This document shows positions 1 to 7,570 of a DNA stretch of 64,000 nucleotides, piece by piece. Below the pieces are notes generated by a model. It worked only from the letters and a program-made list of their open reading frames with translations, searched no databases and was not told the DNA's origin. The translations under genes and the position numbers were made by a program. Location of the stretch: NCBI RefSeq assembly GCF_900156895.1, contig NZ_FTPD01000034.1, positions 201,994-265,993 on the forward strand, read 5' to 3'. Position 1 is the first letter of the stretch. Each line of letters begins with the position of its first letter. Origin of the DNA: Mesorhizobium prunaredense. GTDB taxonomy: Bacteria > Pseudomonadota > Alphaproteobacteria > Rhizobiales > Rhizobiaceae.

Positions 1-759
1 TGGCTCGTGCTTTCGCTGGTCTTTGCCTTCCTCTACATTCCGATCGCCGTGCTGGTGGCGCTGTCCTTCAACCAAGGCGGGCTGCCGACCGTCTGGTCGG
101 GCTTTTCGCTGAAATGGTATGCCTCGCTCGCCGGAAACGCCGCGATCCTTTCCGCCGCCCTCAACACGCTGATCGTGGCGCTGGTCTCGACAGCCATCGC
201 CACGCTGCTTGGCACCTTGCTGGCCATCGGCGTCGAAATGCGCCGGCAGTACGGAAGCGGCCTCGAGGCGCTGATCTTTGCGCCGATGATCATTCCCGAC
301 ATCGTGCTGGCGGTCGCGCTGCTCAGCTTCTTTTCCATGCTCGATTTCACGTTGGGCCTGCATACCATCATCCTCGCCCATGTCGTCTTCAACCTCGCCT
401 TCGTCTGCTCGGTGGTGCGCGCGCGGCTGAAGAGCTTCGACTGGTCGATCGTCGAGGCCTCCGCCGATCTCGGCGCCTCGGCCGTCACCACCTTCAGGCG
501 GGTGACATTGCCGGTCATCCTGCCGGCGGTCGTCGCCGGCGCGCTGCTCGCCTTCACCCTTTCGGTCGACGAGTTCATCATCGCGTTCTTCACGGCCGGT
601 GCCGGCCGCGCCTCGACCACGCTGCCGATGCAGATCTATTCGATGATCCGCTTCGGCATCACGCCGGAGATCAATGCATTGGCGACCATCGTCATGGCGG
701 TCTCAATCACCGCGCTGACCCTGTCGCAGCGGCTCAATCGCGGAGTCATCGGCCAATGA
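1..759 (+). CDS. ABC transporter permease, polyamine (PotC) type, 5' truncated by window edge
   Basis: Inner-membrane permease subunit of a spermidine/putrescine-type importer. The reading frame is open from the first base, so the true start lies outside the window; a GTG at 7 is only an internal candidate. About six hydrophobic helices are visible, and the binding-protein-dependent permease (EAA) loop is seen near 'EASADLGASAVTTFRRVTLP'. The 'SFNQGG' and 'LSVDEFIIAFFTAG' segments are typical of PotC-family proteins. Its TGA overlaps the ATG of the ATPase gene (ATGA at 756-759), so the two are translationally coupled. The substrate is inferred from family and is not proven; related systems carry opines or other cations. 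Confidence 0.85.
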   Translation, partial: WLVLSLVFAFLYIPIAVLVALSFNQGGLPTVWSGFSLKWYASLAGNAAILSAALNTLIVALVSTAIATLLGTLLAIGVEMRRQYGSGLEALIFAPMIIPDIVLAVALLSFFSMLDFTLGLHTIILAHVVFNLAFVCSVVRARLKSFDWSIVEASADLGASAVTTFRRVTLPVILPAVVAGALLAFTLSVDEFIIAFFTAGAGRASTTLPMQIYSMIRFGITPEINALATIVMAVSITALTLSQRLNRGVIGQ

Positions 760-1829
760 GCGAGCCCCGCACGCTGCTGGCGATCGACAAGGTGTCGAAG
801 AACTTTGGCCGGGTGACGGCCGTGGACGGCATCTCGCTCGATATCCGCGAGAACGAGTTTTTCGCTTTGCTCGGACCTTCGGGCTGCGGCAAGACCACGC
901 TGCTGCGCATGCTGGCCGGCTTCGAGACGCCCAATCACGGTCGTATCCTGCTCGACGGCCGCGACATCGCCAAAACCCCGCCCAACAGGCGGCCGGTCAA
1001 CCTGATGTTCCAGTCCTACGCGCTGTTTCCGCATATGAGCGTCCGCGCCAATGTTTCCTACGGCCTTGAAATGGAACGCCTGCCGGCGAAGGAAATCCGT
1101 TCCCGCGTCGACGCCATCCTGGCGACGACCGAGCTCGTCGCCTTCGCCGACCGCAAGCCGGAGCAATTGTCGGGCGGCCAGAAGCAGCGCGTCGCGCTTG
1201 CCCGGGCGCTGGTCAAGAGGCCGCGTCTGCTGCTGCTCGACGAGCCGCTCGGTGCGCTCGACAAGAAGTTGCGCGGCGCCATGCAACTGGAGCTGAAGCG
1301 CCTGCAGCACGAAGTCGGCATCACCTTCGTCATCGTCACCCATGACCAGGAGGAATCGCTCGTCATGGCCGACCGCATGGCGGTGCTGAGGGACGGCAAG
1401 CTGCTGCAATGCGACACGCCGCATGCGGTCTATGAGCGTCCGGCCGACCGTTTCGTCGCCGACTTCATCGGCGTCATGAATTTCGTGCCGGGCAAAGCCG
1501 CCGCCGACGGGGTGCTGGCAGCCAATGGTGCGCGGATATCAGGCACGGTTCCCGCAATACTTTCGCCCGGCGCTGCGGCGGTCGCTTCGGTACGGCCCGA
1601 GCGTATCCGGCTGTTCCCGCCGCCAGAGACGGCCAACCGTGTTGCCGGCATCGTCGAGGCGCTCGCCTATCACGGGCTCGACCTGCAGCTGCATGTCCGC
1701 ACCGCTCTGTCACAAAAACCGTTCCTGGTGCGCGTCACCGCCGACGCCGCCGACCGCCGCCCGGTCGCGTCGGGCGATGCGGTCGAGCTCGGCTGGGATG
1801 CCGCCGACGTCAGAATTTTCGCAGATTGA
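756..1829 (+). CDS. ABC transporter ATP-binding protein, polyamine (PotA) type
   Basis: ATPase of the same importer, 357 aa. Walker A GPSGCGKTT is at about residues 40-48, the signature LSGGQKQRV at about 138-146, and Walker B LLLLDEP at about 157-163, followed by the H-loop 'VTHDQEES'. The last ~100 residues form the TOBE domain usual for PotA/UgpC ATPases. An open frame extends far upstream, but the ATG at 756 overlapping the permease stop fixes the start, and residues from there match the family N-terminus. The 16-base gap to the next gene suggests the glycosyltransferase is co-transcribed. Confidence 0.9.
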   Translation: MSEPRTLLAIDKVSKNFGRVTAVDGISLDIRENEFFALLGPSGCGKTTLLRMLAGFETPNHGRILLDGRDIAKTPPNRRPVNLMFQSYALFPHMSVRANVSYGLEMERLPAKEIRSRVDAILATTELVAFADRKPEQLSGGQKQRVALARALVKRPRLLLLDEPLGALDKKLRGAMQLELKRLQHEVGITFVIVTHDQEESLVMADRMAVLRDGKLLQCDTPHAVYERPADRFVADFIGVMNFVPGKAAADGVLAANGARISGTVPAILSPGAAAVASVRPERIRLFPPPETANRVAGIVEALAYHGLDLQLHVRTALSQKPFLVRVTADAADRRPVASGDAVELGWDAADVRIFAD

Positions 1830-1845
1830 TTGAAGGAGAACTTTC

Positions 1846-3120
1846 ATGGCGCAGAAGACCATCGCGTTTTTTCCGGAAGCGGCCTACGGCCCGGCGCTCA
1901 ATTCCGTCGGCATCGCCCAGGCGATCGAGGCGCGCGGCCACAGAGCGGTGTTCCTGTCGGACCCCGGCTTCGTCGACGTCTACAAGGGCTACGGCTTCGA
2001 GGCGCATCCGGTGAACCTGTCCGAGCCGATGCCGCCCGAGCAGATGGCAAAATTCTGGGAGGACTTCATCAACGGCCACATCCCGAATTTTCGCAAATCG
2101 CCCTACGACCAGATCGACAATTACGTGAAGGACTGCTGGACGGCGATCGTCGACAGCGCCAAATGGGCTGAGAAGGACCTGCCCGGCGTGCTTGCGACGA
2201 TCAAGCCCGACGTCATCTGCGTCGACAACGTCATCCTGTTCCCGGCGATCAAGCAGTATGGCAAGCCGTGGGTGCGCGTCATCTCCTGCTCGGAAAACGA
2301 GATCGAGGACGAGGACATCCCGCCGCATCTGTCCGGCTGCGGCGAGAACGACCACGCCTGCCATCAGCGCTACCGCGACCATTTCAACGCGGTCATCAAG
2401 CCGATTCATGACGACTTCAATGCGTTTTTGAAAGCGAACAACGAAGCGCCGTATCCGATCGGCCAGTTCTTCGAGGCCTCGCCCTACCTCAACCTGCTGC
2501 TTTATCCCGAGGCGGCAAAGTTCAAGCGCCGCCATCCGCTCGACCCGGCAAAATTCCAGTATCTGGAAGGCTGCGTGCGGCAGGAGAAGCCCTACACCGT
2601 GCCGACCTTTGCTGAGAATAATGACGGGCCGCTGCTCTACGTCTCGTTCGGCAGCCTTGGCGCCGGCGATGTCGATCTCTTGAAGCGCATCATCGCGACG
2701 CTGGCCAAGACGCGCTACCGGGCGCTGGTCAATGTCGGCGGCTACAAGGACCAATACGCACAAGTGCCCGGCAACGTCATCGTCGAGAGCTGGTTTCCGC
2801 AGCCCTCGGTGATCCCGCAGGTCGATGCGGTGATCCACCATGGCGGCAACAACTCGTTCACGGAGTGTCTCTACTTCGGCAAGCCGGCGATCATCATGCC
2901 CTATGTCTGGGATGGCCACGACAACGCGACCCGGGTCGAGGAGACCGGCCACGGCTTCGGCATGCAGCGCTACGACTGGAGCGATGCCGAGCTGATCTCG
3001 AAAATTGAAGCTTGCCTTGCCGACCCGGCAATCAAGGCCAAGCTGGCGAAGACGTCGGCGCAGATGCAGGCGCAGAACGGCCCGGAGAAAGCGGCGGGGC
3101 TGCTGGAGAAGCTGCTGTGA
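1846..3120 (+). CDS. Glycosyltransferase family 1 (UGT/macrolide glycosyltransferase-like)
   Basis: GT-B fold glycosyltransferase of 424 aa, likely using a nucleotide sugar to glycosylate a small molecule. The N-terminal Rossmann-like half (MAQKTIAFFPEAAYGPALNS) would bind the acceptor. The C-terminal half carries 'LYVSFGSLG' and the donor-binding block 'HHGGNNS' near residue 331 followed by 'GKPAIIMPYVWDGHDNA', the UGT signature region. A strong ribosome binding site (AAGGAG) precedes the ATG. It sits between the polyamine-type ABC genes and two cupins, an unusual neighbour for a glycosyltransferase. The acceptor cannot be read from the sequence. No signal peptide is seen, so it is probably cytoplasmic. 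Confidence 0.82.
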   Translation: MAQKTIAFFPEAAYGPALNSVGIAQAIEARGHRAVFLSDPGFVDVYKGYGFEAHPVNLSEPMPPEQMAKFWEDFINGHIPNFRKSPYDQIDNYVKDCWTAIVDSAKWAEKDLPGVLATIKPDVICVDNVILFPAIKQYGKPWVRVISCSENEIEDEDIPPHLSGCGENDHACHQRYRDHFNAVIKPIHDDFNAFLKANNEAPYPIGQFFEASPYLNLLLYPEAAKFKRRHPLDPAKFQYLEGCVRQEKPYTVPTFAENNDGPLLYVSFGSLGAGDVDLLKRIIATLAKTRYRALVNVGGYKDQYAQVPGNVIVESWFPQPSVIPQVDAVIHHGGNNSFTECLYFGKPAIIMPYVWDGHDNATRVEETGHGFGMQRYDWSDAELISKIEACLADPAIKAKLAKTSAQMQAQNGPEKAAGLLEKLL

Positions 3121-3147
3121 GCGGACTGATGGGTATGGCGTTCCTTC

Positions 3148-3307
3148 GCGCCCCCCTCTGTCCTGCCGGACATCTCCCCCACTTGGGGGGAGATTGGCTG
3201 CGTTATTCGCCGCGCGCATTCTTCAACGCTGATGATTGGCGAAAGCCGACGCGACATCTGATCTCCCCCCAAGTGGGGGAGATGGCCGGTAGGCCAGAGG
3301 GGGGCGC
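3148..3307. repeat. Palindromic intergenic repeat, family A (inverted pair)
   Basis: A long imperfect inverted repeat: the left arm CCCCCCTCTGTCCTGCCGG plus a CTCCCCC hairpin is mirrored by the right arm ending in GAGGGGGGCGC. Related copies lie at about 16689, 46297 and 56381. It separates the glycosyltransferase from the cupins and could fold in RNA or act as a weak terminator, which is inference. Such elements are common between genes in Mesorhizobium-like genomes. Confidence 0.75.
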
Positions 3308-3352
3308 CGTAGAGCGCGGGCACCTCAAGCACAAGCATGGCGGAGCTCCCAC

Positions 3353-3703
3353 ATGACCTCCTCCGCCCCACACCTCCGCCAAGCCTCGACCCGCACCGAC
3401 TTCGTCGACTGGGGCGCACAGCCGGACGCGCTGGAAGGTGCTTCGCACTCGACCGGCAGGCTCGTCCACAAGGGGCCGGACAACCAGCCGGAATCCGGCA
3501 TCTGGGTCTGCACCCCCGGCCGCTGGCGGCTGGCGATCCCGCGCGACGAATTGTGCCATTTCGTTGCCGGCCGCGCGACCTACCGATCGGACGACGGCGA
3601 GGTGATAGAAGTCTCCGCCGCCACGGTTGTCATGTTCCCGGCCGGCTGGACCGGCGAGTGCACCGTCCACGAGACCATCCGCAACATCTACATGCTGGCC
3701 TGA
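3353..3703 (+). CDS. Small cupin-domain protein (DUF861/EutQ-like), copy 1
   Basis: A 116-residue single-domain cupin. The strand pattern 'GIWVCTPGRWRLAIPRDELCHFVAGRATY' followed by 'AATVVMFPAGWTGECTVHETIRNIYM' matches the DUF861 cupin family, which includes EutQ-like and ureidoglycine aminohydrolase-like proteins. A GGAG motif lies upstream of the ATG. It is a clear paralogue of the next gene, sharing 'VDWG', 'KGP', 'WVCTPG', 'DE.CHF..GR' and 'CTVHETI'. Enzyme activity and metal binding cannot be assigned; these proteins often accompany amine oxidation and aldehyde dehydrogenase genes. Confidence 0.8.
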   Translation: MTSSAPHLRQASTRTDFVDWGAQPDALEGASHSTGRLVHKGPDNQPESGIWVCTPGRWRLAIPRDELCHFVAGRATYRSDDGEVIEVSAATVVMFPAGWTGECTVHETIRNIYMLA

Positions 3704-3727
3704 AGCCAGCCACTGGAGCTTCACGAC

Positions 3728-4072
3728 ATGCCGACACCGATCATGAAATCGCCGCTCGCCCTCACCGACCTCGTCGACTGGGGCGTCATCCCCACCATGA
3801 TCGAGGGAGATTCTCGCACCTCCGGCAAATTGCTGCACAAGGGACCAGAAGGCCGCTCCGAATGTGGGCTCTGGGTCTGCACCCCGGGCAAATGGCACTG
3901 CCACGTCACCCGCGACGAATTCTGCCATTTCCTCGAGGGCCGCTGCACCTATGTCCACGAATCCGGCGAGGTGATCGAGATCGAACCGGACACGGCGGCG
4001 TTCTTTCCGCAGGACTGGAAGGGCGTTTGCACCGTCCATGAGACCATCAAGAAGGTCTACATGATCCGCTGA
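3728..4072 (+). CDS. Small cupin-domain protein (DUF861/EutQ-like), copy 2
   Basis: A 114-residue cupin, tandem paralogue of the preceding gene, 24 bases downstream with its own GGAG ribosome binding site. It keeps the same core ('LWVCTPGKWHCHVTRDEFCHFLEGRCTY', 'IEIEPDTAAFFPQDWKGVCTVHETIKKVYMI') but is more Cys/His rich in the second strand (WHCHVTRDEFCHF), so it may bind metal differently from copy 1. It is followed after 20 bases by the aldehyde dehydrogenase, supporting one operon. Precise function unknown. Confidence 0.8.
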   Translation: MPTPIMKSPLALTDLVDWGVIPTMIEGDSRTSGKLLHKGPEGRSECGLWVCTPGKWHCHVTRDEFCHFLEGRCTYVHESGEVIEIEPDTAAFFPQDWKGVCTVHETIKKVYMIR

Positions 4073-4092
4073 GCGAGGTTGAAAGGAAGACC

Positions 4093-5601
4093 ATGGAATT
4101 CTCCGCTGACCGGCCGATCTTCTTCATCAATCCGGATTACCGGCCGATGACCGGTGCGGCAAAACCGGTGATCGATCCTGCGACGCTCGAGATCGTCGGC
4201 GCCATCGCTGCCGCAGCCGATGGCGAGATCGACGCCGTGCTCACTGCGGCGACCAAGGCGCAAGCGGCGTGGAAGCAGCTCGACACCAAGAGCCGAGCAA
4301 AGCACCTGCATGCAGTCGCCAACGCCATCGAGGCGGCCGATTTCACCCGCTGCGCCGAGCTGATGGTGCGCGAGATGGGCAAGCCCTATCCGGAAGCGAT
4401 CGGCGAGATCGCCAATTGCGCGCCGATCTTCCGCTACTACGCCGAAATGGCGCGCGACGACGCCGGCAAGATCGCCGGCACGACGCAGGCCGGATCGTTC
4501 CAGTATGCGCGCTACGAGCCCTACGGCACGTCGGTGCACATCATGCCCTACAATTTCCCGATCCTGTTGATGTGCTGGACCGTTGCCGCCTCGCTTGCCG
4601 CCGGCAATGCCTGTGTGATCAAGCCCGCCGAAGCGACGACTTTGTCGACGCTGGATTACATGACCGTGTTCCACTCCCTGCCGGAGGGCCTGGTTTCCTG
4701 CCTGCCCGGCGCGGCGGCCACGGCGCAGGCTTTGATCGCCTCCGACCGCACCCATGCGGTTGCCTTCACCGGTTCGGTCGCCGCCGGCAAGGCTGTCGCC
4801 GTCGCCTGCGCCGAGCGCATGAAGCCTTGCGTCATCGAGGCCGGCGGCAGCGATCCGCTGATCATCAGCCGACACGCCCCGCTCGACGTGGCGGCCGCCG
4901 GCAGCGTCACCGCCGCGTTCCATCTCACCGGCCAGGTCTGCACCTCGGCCGAACGCTTTTTCGTCGTCGATGCCGTTCACGACCGGTTTGTCGAGCTGTT
5001 TGCAGAGAAGACACGGGCGCTGCGCATCGGCAACGGCCTCGACAAGACCGAGATCGGGCCGCTGGTCAGCGAGGCGGCGCGGGCAAAAGTCATGCGGCTG
5101 GTCGACGATGCGGTGCGCAATGGTGCCAAGGCGATCACCGGCGGGCGCATTCCGCCGGCGCACAATGTCGGCTGGTTCTACGAGCCGACGATCCTGACCG
5201 GCGTCACCCCCAACATGGCGATCGTGCGCGAAGAATGTTTCGGACCTGTCGCCGCGATTTGCCGGGTCAAGGATTTCGACGAGGCGATAGAACTTGCCAA
5301 TGACAGCCCGTTCGGGCTCGGCGCCTCGGTGTTCACCACCGATCTCGCCGAGGCGCATGAGGCTGCGGAGCGGCTTGAAGCCGGCATGGTCTGGGTCAAC
5401 AATCCGCTGATCGACAATGACGCGCTGCCGTTCGGCGGCTGGAAGGCGTCGGGCATCGGCCGCGAGCTTGGACGCCAGGGGCTGGATGCCTTCCGCCGCT
5501 CCAAGATGGTCATCATCGACCACAAGCCGGCGATTCAGGGCTGGTGGTATCCCTATCCCGACAGTTGGTTCCGCGAAGCCGGCGGCCGCAAGCACGTATG
5601 A
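4093..5601 (+). CDS. NAD(P)-dependent aldehyde dehydrogenase (succinate-semialdehyde/aminoaldehyde type)
   Basis: A 502-residue member of the ALDH superfamily oxidising an aldehyde to the acid. Visible hallmarks: the oxyanion Asn in PYNFP near residue 153, the general-base Glu in EAGGSDP at about 249, the catalytic Cys in 'GQVCTSAERFF' at about 283, and the cofactor/closing motif 'EECFGPVA'. An AAGGAAG ribosome binding site precedes the ATG. The C-terminus ends with a short Trp/Tyr-rich tail (GWWYPYPDSWF). Beside a polyamine-type transporter, an aminoaldehyde or succinate semialdehyde substrate is plausible but inferred. It is convergent with the sugar ABC operon. Confidence 0.88.
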   Translation: MEFSADRPIFFINPDYRPMTGAAKPVIDPATLEIVGAIAAAADGEIDAVLTAATKAQAAWKQLDTKSRAKHLHAVANAIEAADFTRCAELMVREMGKPYPEAIGEIANCAPIFRYYAEMARDDAGKIAGTTQAGSFQYARYEPYGTSVHIMPYNFPILLMCWTVAASLAAGNACVIKPAEATTLSTLDYMTVFHSLPEGLVSCLPGAAATAQALIASDRTHAVAFTGSVAAGKAVAVACAERMKPCVIEAGGSDPLIISRHAPLDVAAAGSVTAAFHLTGQVCTSAERFFVVDAVHDRFVELFAEKTRALRIGNGLDKTEIGPLVSEAARAKVMRLVDDAVRNGAKAITGGRIPPAHNVGWFYEPTILTGVTPNMAIVREECFGPVAAICRVKDFDEAIELANDSPFGLGASVFTTDLAEAHEAAERLEAGMVWVNNPLIDNDALPFGGWKASGIGRELGRQGLDAFRRSKMVIIDHKPAIQGWWYPYPDSWFREAGGRKHV

Positions 5602-5637
5602 GATGACACAGGGTCAGCGCCGCCAAGGGCCGCCACT

Positions 5638-6585
5638 TCAGCGCAGCGCTGTCTGCCCGCCAGCGGCGGTGATGACGCCGACGATGATCAGCCCGGTCAG
5701 CAACAGACGGACGCCGGCGCTGACGCCGAACGTGTTGAGCATGGTCAAAAGCAGCACTAGGAACAGGGCCGCGCCCCAGACACCCGGCACGTTGGCCTTG
5801 CCGCCGGCCACCGACGTGCCGCCGATGACGACGACGGCGATCGAGGCCAGCAGATATTCGTTGCCGATATCGACATTGGCGCCGCGGAAATAGCCGGCGA
5901 GCAACGCCCCGTCGAGGCCGCCGAGCGCGCCCGACAGCGTATAGGTGAGGAAACGGATGCGGCCGACATTGACGCCGGCCAGCCACGCTGCGCGGATGTT
6001 CTGGCCGATCGCCAACACCGAACGGCCATAGATCATGCGCTGCAGAGCGATTGCAGCACCGATGGAGAACAGCACGGTGAGGATCGCCAGCACCGGAATG
6101 CCAAGAATCTGCCAGTTGGTGAAACTGGCGAAGCCCGGCGGCGGCTTGATCTGCAAGCCGCGACCGTAGCTGATGTCGATCGACTGGATGATGAAGCTCG
6201 CCGACAGCGTGGCGATGATCGGTGGAATACGCAGCGCCCAGATCAAGAGATAATTGGCGGCGCCGATCGCCATGCCGCAGGCCAGCGCCGCCAGCAGCCC
6301 GACGGCGATCATTGAATCATTGCCGTCCATCACCTTCATGGCGACGGCGCTGGCGAGGCCGATATTGGCGGGCAGCGACAGGTCGACATTGCCGGGACCG
6401 AGCGTGATCACGAACATCTGGCCGACACCGACGATGACGGTGAAGACGGCGAGCGAAAGTGCTGCCGTGATCATACCGCCGCCGCCATAGCCACCGGTGA
6501 AGGTGATCGTCGCCAGCCACACCAGCAGCGCGCCGATGAAGGACCAGATCCAGGGTTTGGCGAGCAGCAGTCGCAACGATGCCAT
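5638..6585 (-). CDS. Sugar ABC transporter permease (RbsC-type), second permease
   Basis: A 315-residue hydrophobic protein with about nine to ten predicted helices, of the ribose/xylose/AI-2 permease family (BPD_transp_2). Typical features are 'TLGPGNVDLSLPANIGLASAVAMKVMDG' early and 'LAGYFRGANVDIGNEYLLASIAVVVIGGTS.AGG' near the end. It is the last gene of the operon, starting 3 bases after the upstream permease stop. With the first permease it would form the heterodimeric pore. The sugar carried is not identifiable. Confidence 0.87.
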   Translation of the reverse strand: MASLRLLLAKPWIWSFIGALLVWLATITFTGGYGGGGMITAALSLAVFTVIVGVGQMFVITLGPGNVDLSLPANIGLASAVAMKVMDGNDSMIAVGLLAALACGMAIGAANYLLIWALRIPPIIATLSASFIIQSIDISYGRGLQIKPPPGFASFTNWQILGIPVLAILTVLFSIGAAIALQRMIYGRSVLAIGQNIRAAWLAGVNVGRIRFLTYTLSGALGGLDGALLAGYFRGANVDIGNEYLLASIAVVVIGGTSVAGGKANVPGVWGAALFLVLLLTMLNTFGVSAGVRLLLTGLIIVGVITAAGGQTALR

Positions 6586-6588
6586 CGC

Positions 6589-7569
6589 TCACCTCTCCCT
6601 GCGGCTGATGAGCACCCGGGCCGCCAGCACGATGATGAGGATGGCGCCATTGGCGGCCACCTGCCAATCGGGCGGGATGTGCATGAAGGTCAGCAGCGGC
6701 GACGCGGCCAGCGCCAATGTCAGCGCGCCGATTACCGCACCGATCGGCGACACCCGGCCGCCGACGAATTCGCCGCCGCCAAGGATGACGCCGGCGATCG
6801 ACAGCAGCGTGTAGCCATTGCCGATATTGGCGTCGGCCGAGGTGGTGATGCCGATCAAGGCCATACCGGACAGCACGCCGAACAGGCCGGCGAGTGCAAA
6901 CAGCACGATCTTGGTCTTGAGCAGCGACCAGCCGGCGCGTTCGAGTACGGCGGCATTGCCGCCCGATCCGCGCAGGATCACGCCATAAGAAGTGCGCATC
7001 AGCCCGAAATAAACAACCGCAGCGATCAGCAACGCCGCAATGATCGGGAAGGGAACCAAAGGCGGCTTGAAAGCCATGAGCGACAGCAGCCAGTCCGGCG
7101 CCTTGCCGCCGGGCTTCGGCAGGATCAGGATGGCCAGCCCCTGCCAGACAAAACTCATGCCGAGCGTCACGACGATTGAAGGCAGATTGCGCAGATGGAT
7201 CAGCGCGCCGAGCAGCGCATAGACGCCGATCGACCCGAGCAGGATCAAGACGCCGACCAGCGGCGTGTCCTTCAGCCACGTCGCCGTGACGCAGCCGACG
7301 AAACCGACGAACGTGCCGATCGACAGGTCCAGCTCGTTGCCGGCGATGACGAACATCTGCGCGATCGTCGCCAGGGCGATCGGGACCGCCAAATTGAGCA
7401 TCAGGCTGAATCCGAAATAGCTGATGGCGCGCGGGTTGAGCCAGGCAATCGCCAGCAGCACCAGCACCAGCGACATCGCAGGCAGCAGCCCGCGCAGCAG
7501 GCGCGCCCGCGCCAGCGCGCCGCGCTCGGAAGAACTCTTGGGACCGGTCTCGACAGGTGCTGCCGTCAT
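6589..7569 (-). CDS. Sugar ABC transporter permease (RbsC-type), first permease
   Basis: A 326-residue inner-membrane permease paralogous to the following gene. It has the same family landmarks: 'NELDLSIGTFVGFVG', 'GSGGNAAVLERAGW' and 'IGNGYTLLSIAGVILGGGEFVGG'. About 40 mostly polar residues precede the first helix. It begins one base after the ATPase stop, so translation is probably coupled. Two different permeases plus a fused double ATPase and one binding protein is a complete CUT2-type importer. Confidence 0.87.
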   Translation of the reverse strand: MTAAPVETGPKSSSERGALARARLLRGLLPAMSLVLVLLAIAWLNPRAISYFGFSLMLNLAVPIALATIAQMFVIAGNELDLSIGTFVGFVGCVTATWLKDTPLVGVLILLGSIGVYALLGALIHLRNLPSIVVTLGMSFVWQGLAILILPKPGGKAPDWLLSLMAFKPPLVPFPIIAALLIAAVVYFGLMRTSYGVILRGSGGNAAVLERAGWSLLKTKIVLFALAGLFGVLSGMALIGITTSADANIGNGYTLLSIAGVILGGGEFVGGRVSPIGAVIGALTLALAASPLLTFMHIPPDWQVAANGAILIIVLAARVLISRRER

Positions 7570-7570
7570 C

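Noticed and set aside
4057..5595. A 512-codon open frame antisense to the aldehyde dehydrogenase
   Set aside because: It mirrors the high-GC codon pattern of the real gene, has no family motifs, and the sense frame carries all ALDH catalytic residues.
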